DNA from: Allacma fusca
Lineage: Eukaryota > Arthropoda > Collembola > Symphypleona > Sminthuridae
NCBI GenBank assembly: GCA_947179485.1
Contig: OX359247.1
Coordinates: 46,287,131-46,351,130, forward strand
Length of the DNA stretch: 64,000 bases
Direction: 5' to 3'
Both the position numbers and the translations under genes were made by a program. Shown here one piece after another: positions 27,931 to 39,578 of this stretch. The notes under the pieces are model-generated. The model had not been told where the DNA came from. It worked only from the letters and a program-made list of their open reading frames with translations, and searched no databases. Position 1 is the first letter of the stretch; each line of letters opens with the position of its first letter.

Positions 27931-30900
27931 CTTGCTTCATTTCAAGATACGGTGACTGCGGGTGTTGATGTATGTAGCAGGTACTCGGGAATGAATTGCC
28001 CTGTCATCGTATGATAGTCTGGAATGGAGACAGCTAGGGCAGCTATCACAAGGGAAATTTCCTTAGGGTATTAGCCTATCTATGTATGTAATAATTGTAA
28101 GCCCAGAGAAGTTCTGGAGCACTTATTGTTAGCATTTATCATGCATGATTTGAAACAATGAGGAAGTAACTATGTCCCTGACAGTACAACTTGTTTAATC
28201 TATACATACATATATACCTATAGTTGTAATTAATGCTACATTTTACTTACACTTGCTTATAAATGTACCTACAGATATTTTATATAGCAATATCTACACC
28301 AATCGCAAGTTTTTACATGCTATAGGGAAATTATCCGAGCTCAAGGAAAATTATGCGACAATGTCCATACTTTCGTGTTCGAGGTGTAAATGACTATTTC
28401 TGGACTAATTGCGAAACCAGTGGCTCCCCAATATTTCCTACTTTCTGTAATGTAGGTTATGCATTTCCATAGAATAAAATCAAAGGCAAGTATCTATGTA
28501 CACACATAGGGACAATATTTTGTTGTTGGAGGACAACTCACCCGGAGAAGCCTTGGAATTCTAATAATTGATTAATAGTTTATTGTAAGGAATGATTGCA
28601 TGGGAATTTGGTTGTTACTGTAATAATTAAACTTTGTGACTTGTGATGGATCCCTGGCAGATCTGTCCCAGCACACGGTCCATAATGTGAAGGAGTGTGA
28701 GGCTATGATGGATAAGGGTTGGAAGAATCGAGCGGTTGGGGCCACTCTCATGAACGCCGACAGCTCCAGATCCCACTCCATATTTACCATTGTCATTGAG
28801 ATGATGGATCATAATAAAGATGATTCCATCCGGAAGGGTAAATTGAATCTAGTGGATCTGGCCGGGAGTGAAAGGCAAACTAAAACGGGTACGTCTTGAC
28901 TTCTCAAAGGGAATGATTACATTGTGTCCCCTCTCCTCCGCCAACTCCTTAAGAATCTTATGCACACTGCACAAATTCATTTGTGGTCGGGATCCCCTGG
29001 CTTTCTTTTGTTTAACGGGACGAAAAACGGTAATGGTATATGTATAGGGAACTTTGACTTTGTCACTACAGGTGCAACGGGTGATAGGCTGAAGGAAGCA
29101 ACGAAAATCAATTTGTCGCTGTCGGCTCTTGGCAATGTGATTTCTGCACTGGTGGATGGCAAATCCAAACATATCCCTTACCGTGATTCTAAACTTACTC
29201 GACTGCTCCAAGTATGTATGCACAGAGCCCGGACTGGATCAATGTTTAATGATTGTTTCGGGACTTTATAACTTTTAGCCAATAATCCATGGGCCGTTTA
29301 CAAGGAATGCTCTCTAATTAATTGTTTCAGGATTCCTTAGGAGGGAATACAAAAACTCTCATGGTAGCCTGCGTCAGGTAGGGACTCAAAAACAATGATT
29401 TGGTTAATTCCAATGTAATGTTCTATGATATAATGCTGAGCTTGTAGTGTGGCTATTTATATAATTTAAAATACGAAAATATTCGAAAAAATTTAAACAG
29501 CCCCGCAGACAACAACTATGATGAGACGCTGAGTACCCTTCGGTACGCCAACCGTGCAAAGAACATCAAGAACAAGCCTAGAATTAACCAAGATCCGAAA
29601 GATGCTCTCCTCAAGCAATACCAAGAGGAAATTATGACACTTAAGCAAATGTTAGAGAAACAAAAATTATTGGAAGAAACCGGCAAGGTCTCCCCCACCA
29701 ACAATAATCATCATCAAATGATCTCTATTAATTTGGAAGCTGAGAAGGATAAGATTAGGGAAGAGTACGAGAGGGAGCTTCAGACCCTCCGTCAGAGCTA
29801 TGAAGCGGAGCAGAAAAGCTATGCAAAGTTACAAGCAGAAGTAGGAGTTCTCAAGGATCAGTACCAAAAGGAACTGGCCCAAGTCAATGAGGAAAGAGAA
29901 GTTCTGCAGGAAAAAGGGGAAGACAAGTCCTTGAGTCCGGAACAGCAAGAAGCACTGGCGAGGTTTCTTTTCCCCACTTCTACTATATAAACAAATAAAG
30001 AGTGTTTATAAATTCACAAACAATTGAGCATGCGAGGGTTGGAGTTAAAATGTCATTTGTATTTTTAATAGACTTCAAGAAATAGAGGAAAATATGGTAG
30101 GTGGGGAGAGGGCTCATGACAAAGCCCTCATAGAGAAACGACAGAAGCAGAAGAAAGCGGCGGAGAGGAGGATAAAACTTCAAGAAGCCATTACTAAAAA
30201 TGAAGATGATGATAGTTTACTCATAAAAGCATACGACAATATTCAGGAAGAACTTCGAGCCAAAACTGATGCCCTTAAGAAGTCTAAGCAGAAGGTAAAA
30301 GCACTGGAGAGGGAGATCTCAGATTTACATAGTGAATTCCAAAATGATCGGACAGACTACTTGGAAACTATTCGAAGGCAGGACCAACAATTAAAATTAC
30401 TTCAAGGTATTTTGGACAAGATCCAACCCACCATACGAAGGGATTGTAATTACAGGTTTGATCTTGTTATTTCTATAAAGAAAATAATTATTAGGGCAGT
30501 TATTCCACATTTTTATAATCATAACCGAGTAATTACTGCTTTAAATTATTTGTAGTAATCTTGACGGCATTAAGTCAGATGCTGTTTGGAGCGATGAGAC
30601 TCAAAGGTGGAAGTTACCGGAACTTTGTTGTACAAAAACAAAGCTCCCACCTGCTAATGGTATGGTATTCCAAAAGCTGAATTATTGTAATTAATTAGTC
30701 CAGTCATTTTAAACGTAGGTATTGTAATTAGGAATTGTAATGGAACATTTTTAATTTAATTTAACTCCAGGGATTCTTCCCCTAAACCACAATAATAACT
30801 TGAAAAATAACAATAATCGTGTTCCGTCCAAAACTGCTCCGGCTCGTTTAAATTCCGATAATGAAGAAGAAGATGAAGAGAATAATAGAAATAGCACTTT

Positions 30901-31870
30901 AATTAAAGTAACTTATTCTTGACTAATCATGCCTGACGATGGCCTACAATAATTCTTAAAATCTTGTGATATGCTAACTAAAGGGGTTTTTAAAAAATTC
31001 ATGAACTTTTTCTCTGATGTTTACAGAAATTTGAAACTGTAGATGGTACAGATTTTGCTGAGAATTATTTCAAGCCAAAGAGGGCAACAGAATTACTTAT
31101 ACGTGCTCAGCAAGATGCCACACGTGTCATCAGTAAGTGGAAGGGTAACTAGATCGTAAATTGACCTTTATCAGTGGCAGCTTACCCCTGCTTAAACTAT
31201 TTCATCCGATTTACTTTTTTCCCCTCTAATTCCAATTAGGATGCTTTAGAGAGACCTCTGTGCCCCTAATAATAATATATACTTTAACAGTAGCGTTGCT
31301 TCTCAACTTATTCCTTTAAATGTACCTTGTCCGGGTATTATTTGCATGATCACGTATGATGATAAGCTTATAGTTAGTAAGTACTGTTATTTAATTTTGG
31401 AGCAGATTTGGCACAAAAAACTCATAGCGGGGTCAATGGGAACAGTAATGTGATGATGAACAATTGGAATAATCATTTCAATTCTGTGAATAACTCTCAA
31501 GTAAGAAACAAATCCTGGGGGCCATCTCCGGTGCAAAATGGCTGGAGCTCAGGTAAAATAATATCCTGGATATTTATGAATTTTTAAAAGGCGTACTGGG
31601 ACATAAACTTCTAAATTCATATGTATACACTATATACAGTACGTAGGGAAGTTTGTAACTGAATTTGCAACATGAGCTTTAAGGCAGTTTGCGAGACTGG
31701 ATTTAAATTTGTTTTTACATATTTTGGCATTAGGTGGAAGTCAGAGTGGATTTTTAAGCTCTCCGGAAATGAGCATGAGACGTCCGGCTAAGCTAGAGGC
31801 TTTACCGATTGAAGCTACCTCCAAAGCCCTGAAAAAACTGAAAGAATTAAATACTATTGACGTACTATAA
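22101..31870 (+). CDS. Kinesin-2 family motor KIF17 / OSM-3, 13 exons, complete
   Basis: Exons: 22101-22172, 24972-25127, 26853-27138, 28661-28888, 29072-29211, 29331-29377, 29501-29962, 30072-30455, 30556-30659, 30771-30907, 31027-31132, 31406-31552, 31734-31870 (TAA). All junctions are GT-AG and in phase: 2406 nt, 801 aa (human KIF17 about 1029, OSM-3 about 699). The N-terminal motor domain (about 1-335) shows [17 protein letters not shown]-loop GQTGCGKS (90-97), switch [10 protein letters not shown] (203-211), switch II DLAGSE (237-242) and [11 protein letters not shown]. Coiled coil follows (about 335-590). The tail keeps KIF17-specific blocks: IRRDCNY, the W..D....W motif in exon 9 and the ENYF.....A segment in exon 11. 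The homodimeric motor moves intraflagellar cargo to the plus end of ciliary microtubules; in arthropods this means sensory and sperm cilia. The Asn-rich linker (exons 10 and 12) is lineage-specific. Introns 1-3 are long (2.8, 1.7, 1.5 kb), the rest 100-273 bp. Confidence 0.95.
22388..22421. repeat. (CT)n microsatellite in KIF17 intron 1
   Basis: About 17 CT dinucleotides shortly after exon 1. Confidence 0.9.
23544..23569. repeat. (GT)n microsatellite in KIF17 intron 1
   Basis: About 13 uninterrupted TG dinucleotides. Confidence 0.9.
23767..23785. repeat. (CT)n microsatellite in KIF17 intron 1
   Basis: Nine CT dinucleotides, the second CT tract in the same intron. Confidence 0.85.
24599..24806. 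repeat. Imperfect inverted repeat (foldback) in KIF17 intron 1
   Basis: The left arm at 24599-24629 (starting GCATGCAGTTTCAC, ending AAAATGAACT) matches the reverse complement of 24775-24806 (GCATGAGATTTCAC to AAAATGAACT) at most of about 31 positions, with one small gap. The arms flank about 145 bases and lie 170 bp upstream of exon 2. Possibly a foldback-type element remnant or an intronic RNA hairpin. Confidence 0.55.
27890..27930. repeat. (GA)n microsatellite in KIF17 intron 3
   Basis: About 20 uninterrupted GA dinucleotides in the 1.5-kb third intron. Confidence 0.95.
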
Positions 31871-34800
31871 GTCCATGTGTGTATGTTGCCCAAACTGTTT
31901 TAAAGGTTCAAAATTTTATTCGTAACTTTAAATACAACTGTGTATACACGTAGGCCTGTGTGCGGGTTATCAGAAAGTCTCTACCTATGGGAAGTTCAGG
32001 ATAAACATTTAGGGCATTATTGTAAGACAACTGACGTTATATATGTATGGCATTAAAACTCATTCATTGATTTTGATCGAAATCAGGATCAATGAGCAGA
32101 TTTTAATTGTCAGACTGTTGTAAAATTGTGAACAAAATTCTGCTTTCTCTTGACTAAACGAGCTGTAGGTTTGCAGTATTGCCTGCGTACAGTAAAAAAA
32201 CTTGGGCAAACAGAATCTGCGATTACAGCATAAAACTAGAAGTAACCCATCTAATGTGCTGTAACGTGTCATTATACAGTTACATTAACATTTACTGATG
32301 AAACCTCGAAAGCAAAGGTTATTAGGGTTCGGTATGGAATCTTACAATTAGATTACTTCTTTAAAATGTGATACTTTTAATTATACCTCAAAATCAGTAT
32401 TATACAATCTTGCCCATTTTTAAAATTTCATATCACTTATTCCATACTTGCAAAACGTGACCTCTATTCTGCTAACAGGATCCTCAGGCTTTGTGCCAGG
32501 CTTTCATGATCATTGTTTCTTAATCATATCTGCAGAATCGTAATTTTTACGAGAAAACGAAATAACCAGAATATTAGTGTTTGTGACATTAGATTTCCAT
32601 AAGTATTTCTTAAAGCTGACATTGTAATATGTAACTCCATGTTTATCGTCTGATTGACGCATTTTTTTTATGTTTCAATAGCATTTCTTTTCTAATAATG
32701 ATTTATTTGTGTAATTTTTTGTTTAACGTGGTATTGTAAAGACACAGACTGTTGCAAAACTTAGCGCTCCCCTTCACACATAGGCTCAAAAATCAGGCAT
32801 GGCAATAATTTTTAATCCATCAGTTATATATCTGTATAGAGGTTTTCTTCCACATGTTGCAAACATGCAAGCATGGATTAATTCAATCCTAGTCATAGAG
32901 GTCAAATGAACCAATTACAGTTGGAATGAGTTAGAGGACCTTTCTTTCGGATTTTATGTCCATTTTGATATTAATTTCTAACAAGTATTACGCACTTTAA
33001 AAGGATAAAGAATTAGGACATAGAATTTGTGTAGGTTACTGCATTGGCACTTACAGGGAGTAATTTCGACAGGGGTAAGTTGTACGAAAACGGGTTTGAA
33101 AAGGGGAAATTCATCGAAGAATTATAACTAATTATTTTAATTTAGCTTATTCTGTACGCACCATCGAAATACAATCTTGCTTCAAAATTTTAAAGAGCTT
33201 CAGGGGATAGGGGTCATTATGGTTTTTCCAACACTCTGTTAATTATTAATTGCTACAGTATATAGGCATGTAAATATATATTGTATAAATTAGACTACAA
33301 CAGCTATTTGATTAATCTCATGTTGTATGAACATTGGTACATTTAATTTTCAAATCAATATCAATTTTAAGTACCTTATTGTGTGTGAATGAAGTACCTG
33401 AAATAAACGATGGTTATTCAAATGAGTAATTCAACGATTAACAACACAAACGTGAAAGTGGGATTGATGTTTTTATTCCTGGCATTCCTATCCCTCTTTT
33501 TAATTAATAATAATTTTTAATAATTTGCGAAGAAATTCTTGTTGTAATTACTAAAATAAGAATTCTCACTATCTACCTGAATTCTTGAATATTTGATGCG
33601 TTGAATCTTAGCCTGTATTGTAGACAATTAGAAGGAAATTACAGTTATTAAAATTCTCAAGGAAATAAGAAACCAGATTTACAGTACAACAAATAGTATT
33701 TCATGTTTGCACAGGTGTATTTTACCTATTTATAAATTTTTTCAGTGGACCTTTCTAAAACTATATTCGAAACATTCAAACCCAGCCAAATATTTGTGGC
33801 ATTTCTTCAAAATTTCCGGTTTCAATCTTCACTGCTACTTTTTTGAAACAAGCTCCACGCAACTGCTGGGTACAGGTTAGTGTATTACTCTTGTAAACGG
33901 ATATAGGTATAGGACCCGGGCACTGACTCAGTGTCCCCTACCGATTTCGTGTTCTAACTGGGTCAACTCTGCCTGACCACAAATTTTGGGTAGGGGTACA
34001 AGGCTATAAAAAAGGGTACGTATGTACCTACCGGGTATGGTTATGGTGTTGTAATTGTAGCATTTGCATCACGAACCCCAGTATATATCAGTACGCTTAG
34101 AATCTCCTCATTTGGCAGATTGTGAGTTTTTAAAAATTATTTTGTACCACCATGAACAGAAAATCTCTATTCCGTGCATAGGGAATTCCCGTACGTTCAT
34201 TTTTGCTGAATTTATGATTACAAATTATTTATTATTCCCTTATATAGTCGTCCAAAATATTAAAAACATTTGGGGATAAAAGGATACCGGAAATAATATG
34301 ATGTTTCTAATTCAGATTTCAGAATCGGAATGCCAATGCTTCAAAAGACAATATTAATTACTCAAGTTCCAAAGTTGGTGGTCAGAAGTACACTATTATT
34401 AAGGAAGTATATAAAAATCCATAGGTATATCTTATGGATGCTCAGGGTTGGTTTGTGGGTATGAATAGATATTGCAATGACACATCTCAGCTTCATACTC
34501 ATTTCCCGTCATCATAAAATGAAGACGGTTTAACATCGCGCCGCGCTTTCCCCTCTTGATGCAGTTGGGAAGTATTGTAAAGTCATACATACATATCTAT
34601 ATAAACTTACATATGTACATGTAAGTAAATTCCTTGTGCAGGACTAAAGTTTCATGAACAGTGAATGTACAGCCTGAATTGAATTAGGCAAACAGTCTCT
34701 GACAACGTTGTATGGAATAGATATTTCAGAAATCTAGATTCCAAGAGATCTTAATCTAGTACATAATTGGTGAACAGTTCAAATGATCAAGAGTCTTCAA

Positions 34801-36250
34801 TCCTTCTTTCAATCCAAAAACGAAAGTAAAAAAATAAATAAAAATACAAGTCGATCATTTCAAACTGCATGTAGATTATTTTGTATTTAAGCGAAAATGT
34901 ATCTATGTAGATCATTTCGCCTCTTCCCCGATGATACTGAGAATTTTATCAGATAATATTAACATAGTAGGCAGCATCAACATTAAGTTTTTTCAACACA
35001 ATTTATTTCTAGCCTCAAGATACGCATGCATAATACCCATAGCTTTGCAGTATTTTAAAATATAAGTACAGAAACGTATTTTGAGACCACAAATTATTTA
35101 GCATTTTGAAATCGACATTCAGTGTGTAAGTGTTTTGTACTCATTATTTTAAAGACCTGTAAGTACAAATGTGTTTAGTATTTACTTACTTTCAACGACA
35201 TGTAAAATGCATTTCAAATGAAGTATTTGGCTCAAAATACTTTTCACCAGGATTATGATTTTGACATTATATGTAATTTGTATGATGTGCAATAACTGAG
35301 AAGATTTGTTCCATTTTAGCAATGGAATAACACATTTTCGAAGGCATTCTTTTTACTACATAAAAAATTTTCAGGTTGTACATATAAGTATACGCCGGAG
35401 GCTGACTCATTTTAATTTTCAGATACTAACTCATTTCTATAAAAATTATTCCAAAAATATATTTAATAATAAATAAAGGAAAATATCACTTTAATTTACC
35501 TTCCTTCGTAAACAGTCAAAATAGCTGATTTTCAGTAGTCAAATAACTTGAAATGTAATTACAACGGACCAGTTCAACAGCTTGTTGTTACACAAGTCTA
35601 TATGCAGTCCTTGAAGTGGATATCTATCTCATGATGTTTGCTGCTTGTTGAAGCTGTTTATGTTCTAGAAATCGAAACTAATGAGGATTTTAGTAGGTAT
35701 TTTAAGTCAAGGCTTTTGTATTTTAAATGCAGTATTTTGTATTTGAGTATTTTAAATTACCTACCGTGCATTGTGTTTTGCTTTGTGTTTTAGTAATATA
35801 ACCTGAGGTATTTTATTTTGTATTTTATCATCGATAAACAAGTATTTTGCATAGCTCAGATAATACCTACATGTACAAGGTTTTCTCATTGAAAGTATCT
35901 GTAATTATTTAAAATTGTCAAGACATATCAATGGACAGTAACTCTACTTACACAAAATTGTTGTCCTCAATGTACCTAAAAGTATTACACCTACTGTAAT
36001 AAGAATAGTTTATGTGTGGCTTCAAATTATTGATAGTGAAATGTTAATCAAGCATTTATCTTTCCATCCTGACTAGCCTCACAAAAAAAGACCCCTTGTA
36101 CGATAATAGAAATGAACTGAAGAATGTGAACTCTCTGAACTACTATTAATGTAGCCTTATCTCGGGTGTGTAAATAATTATATGGTTTATATTATTACAA
36201 CAGTTTGACAACTCCCAAATTATAATCAGTTTCGACACTGAGTCCACAAA
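31871..36250. other. Intergenic region between KIF17 and the UGT gene
   Basis: About 4.4 kb of AT-rich sequence. It should contain the KIF17 3' UTR at the left and the UGT promoter at the right; an Inr-like TCAGTTTC lies just upstream of the UGT start codon. No other gene or element is recognised. Confidence 0.45.
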
Positions 36251-38457
36251 ATGAAGTTAACGATCCCATTTCTGTTTTGTTTGGCTCTTGTACCCGGGAT
36301 TCGGATCTCGGAAGGGGCAAAGATTCTGTTCTTCTTCTCAGGAGGAACCTACAGTCATAAAGTGAGCATTTGGCCTTTTGTCGCTGCCATGGCAGATCGT
36401 GGGCACGATGTGACGTTTTTCTCTTCCTTCAACAAACGGCCCTTTGAGCACCCACAAATTAAAGACCTCGCTCCGCAAATAATGGTCGACTCCATGGCCA
36501 AGCAGTTCAAAAACGTTGACCGCCTGTCGGAAAGAATTCGGAATGAGGAGACCCGAGTTTGGACTAATTATCATCAAGATGAACTTCGAGCGTGCCAAAG
36601 TATCTTTGCAGGGGCCAAAATTGACTCAGAAATGAGTAGAATATTTTATAATGAGACATTTGACGTGATCATTAATAACGTAATTTTTGGGGACTGTGGT
36701 CTTGTTTTGGCCCATCATTTGAAACAGACAGGGGGTACGAAATTGATTTTATATAATTCTGGTTCTTTATTGCCATGGTTCCATGACCTCTTCGGATTCC
36801 CATCAGAGAGTTCTTGGATTCCTGAAGGCGGGGATAATCGGCATGTGTTTCCCATGAATTTTTTCAACAGAATGTGGAACTATTTTGTCCCAATTTTATG
36901 GCACTTGAGAAGGGAATGGGAAATCTTCTCCCCCTTGGAGGAAATGATGAAAGGTGTGTATAATCTGGACAAATACCCGTATTTGAGGGAAGTGGAGAGA
37001 AATGCCAGTTTAATATTCGTTGCTAGTCATCATGGAACGGATTTTCCGAGGTCGCTTCCTCCATTTGTGATCAGTGTTGGAGGTATGCAATGTTGGCAGA
37101 AGAGGAAGCCTTTCGAAGGGGTAAGTTTTATTAAATGTTTCCTTAAATCAATTAATTAACCAATCACGTGGTGTTACAACACTCAATTTTCGGAAACAAT
37201 TGAACCGTTAACGAAGGTGTCAACATATCTGTAAAACACAAATTCAAATAAGTTTATTGACATTTATATTTAAATACTTATTAAATTTCAAGTATAATTC
37301 CCTGCACATATTTTAAGAAGTATTACCAAGTGAATGTTTAATCATTGCAGGAGTTCAAAGAATTTTTAAATAATGCTACTAATGGAGCCATTCTTATTGC
37401 CTTCGGTTCAACGATTGATCTGTCCAAAATGCCTCCATACTTCAAAGAAGTATTTTTCAATACCATCCGGAAATTCCCCAAAATTCAATTCATATGGAAA
37501 TGGGACGGTCCCCTGCCAAAAGATCATCCGAAAAATTTAAAGGTGGCAAAATGGTTACCCCAGTTTGATATTCTTGGTGAGGCATGATATGATTGATGGA
37601 TATGAGGTTAAATTGACACGTTCTTCTCGGAAATGTTGTCCTATATTTAACTTGCTTCAAGATGTACATACATAAAATATAAGTGTGACATGCTTCTACT
37701 GTATATATAATTACAACTGTAGACTTTAAGGCAACTGTACATAACTACATACATTAATTAATTTTGTCAACAGGGCATCCCAATGTGAAAGCTTTCGTTT
37801 CTCACGCTGGTTTAAATAGCTTGACGGAAGCTACATGTCAAGGCGTGCCCGTTGTTCTTCTGCCACTCTTTGCTGATCAAGATTACAATGGTCATAGGGT
37901 TGAAGCGTATGAAATTGGGATCCGACTAGAAGCAGCAACTTTGACTTCACAAGTAATGGAAAATGCAGTGAGAGAGGTCTTGACCAATGAAAAGTGGGTG
38001 AGAGTAACGTTAGCTCTGATATTGCTAGCGTTATTACAAGTAATTATTACAGTATTATGTGGATTAATTTTTAAAGGATTTCGGTCCTAATGTAACTGAT
38101 TTATCTCCGTTTATTCATGCAATTGACTTTATTAATAGGTACGCCAAAAATATGAAAAGAATGTCAGCCGTGGCTAAGGACAGATTGATGAGTCCCGTGG
38201 ACACAGCAGTTTACTGGACAGAGTTTGTCCTCCGACATGAGGATACATCCAGCTTGAAACCTTTAAATAATTTGTATTGGTTCCAGCGCCGGATGTGGGA
38301 CGTATTCTTCTTGCTTGCATTTTTGGCCGCAGATTTAATCCTGATCTTATATGTTTCCACGAGATTTTGTTTTAATGTTCGGAAACAAGGTAGGAAGACT
38401 TCTGGAGATGTTAGTAAAAATAACAATACTCGAGGAAAGAGGAAAAAAAATAAATAA
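36251..38457 (+). CDS. UDP-glycosyltransferase (UGT), 4 exons, ER membrane enzyme
   Basis: Exons: 36251-37120, 37351-37576, 37774-37993, 38139-38457 (TAA), giving 544 aa against about 520-530 for animal UGTs. A signal peptide (about 1-22) is followed by the donor-independent half with a catalytic-type His36 in GTYSHK. The sugar-nucleotide-binding signature lies in exon 3 (373-395: FVSHAGLNS, then GVPVVLLPLFADQ with the conserved DQ). A single membrane segment (about 490-512) precedes a basic cytosolic tail ending KKNK, a KKxx ER-retrieval signal. The enzyme transfers a sugar from a UDP-sugar to small lipophilic molecules such as xenobiotics, pigments or hormones; the substrate cannot be read from sequence. 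The exon 3 donor is set at AA|GTGGGT because only this joins AAG TAC (K-Y of the family's KY..NA..LS) in frame; the GTGAGA four bases later would shift the frame. Confidence 0.92.
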
Positions 38458-39578
38458 GAGCTCAATGTTTACTACAGATAGATTCTGTAATTTGCACTTT
38501 TTGCATTTCAGTCTTTCACATGACTATAAGGCCATTCATTTCACTTCCACACGCTTAGAAAGTTTAATGCATTAATTAATTTGCAGATAGTTTATTCCTT
38601 ATAGCAGTAGGGAAAGAGAAATTAGAATACTTGAGCAAGATTTCTTCATTTAATGCAGACCCTGTTTTTATTGTTACTATTTGTGTAGTTAAATATTTCT
38701 TCTCCAATTATTTATTAAAACGCCTGCTCAATTTTCAGAGCAAGAGCTGCCAGTACCCACACTTCTATCTATCATGAATCATGATATGATTATGCATTCA
38801 AATAGATAGTCTGTAGAATAAATGAACATCCACACATTAAATAACAGTTATCGAAGTCGTGGTCAGATCAAAGCTAACCTCTAAAGCATCAATTATGGGA
38901 CCCAATGTATCCCCAACGTTCCGTATACTGAATAATGAATTACATCAAAATGATTGAGCACCCAGCATTTGCCCCCGGTAATTAAGTTTTATTCAGAGTC
39001 CTAACAATAACTGTCAAAACTAATTCCAGGAGAAGCAATTCCTTTTTATCTTACCGATAACAGTAAGCTACTGTGTTCATTCCACATTCATTATTGACTC
39101 TAAGGTTTTATTGATGCCTATAAATTATACTGTACGCGCGTATCCGCATATGTGAAAGCTACAATGAAAAACTGGAATCCTTTTCCAGGATTTTATGATT
39201 CATCGACGTTACTTGATCTTCCTTAGAGTTAGCAATTAATATCTTTCACAGTTTGGTGTCATGACTGGCTCCTACGTTTTACTAACATCAGATGTTGAGG
39301 TAGAGAAAGGTGCACGAATAAAGTTCTGGAGTTTGTTCGCCGTGCCAAAGGTTTTATTCTTAAATTTTTAAAACCGTGTGATATCATTGTTGGTGATTTT
39401 TACCCATCCTTGGATCCATCGACATAATTTATAAATATAAACCCAGCAGTTTGTAAGATTCTGAAAAGAGTTTGTTTAAGCCAGCACTTCTAGTAATAAT
39501 TGATGGGTAAGTTTTAAATCGGTAAAAGAAATTCTCAAAAATGACCCAACAACTTCAAGAAAGAACAAGAAAATAAAA
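38458..39578. other. Intergenic region between the UGT and gustatory receptor genes
   Basis: About 1.1 kb with the UGT 3' UTR at the left and, near the right end, a TATA-like box TATAAATA at 39430-39437 that may serve the receptor gene downstream. Nothing else is recognised. Confidence 0.4.
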
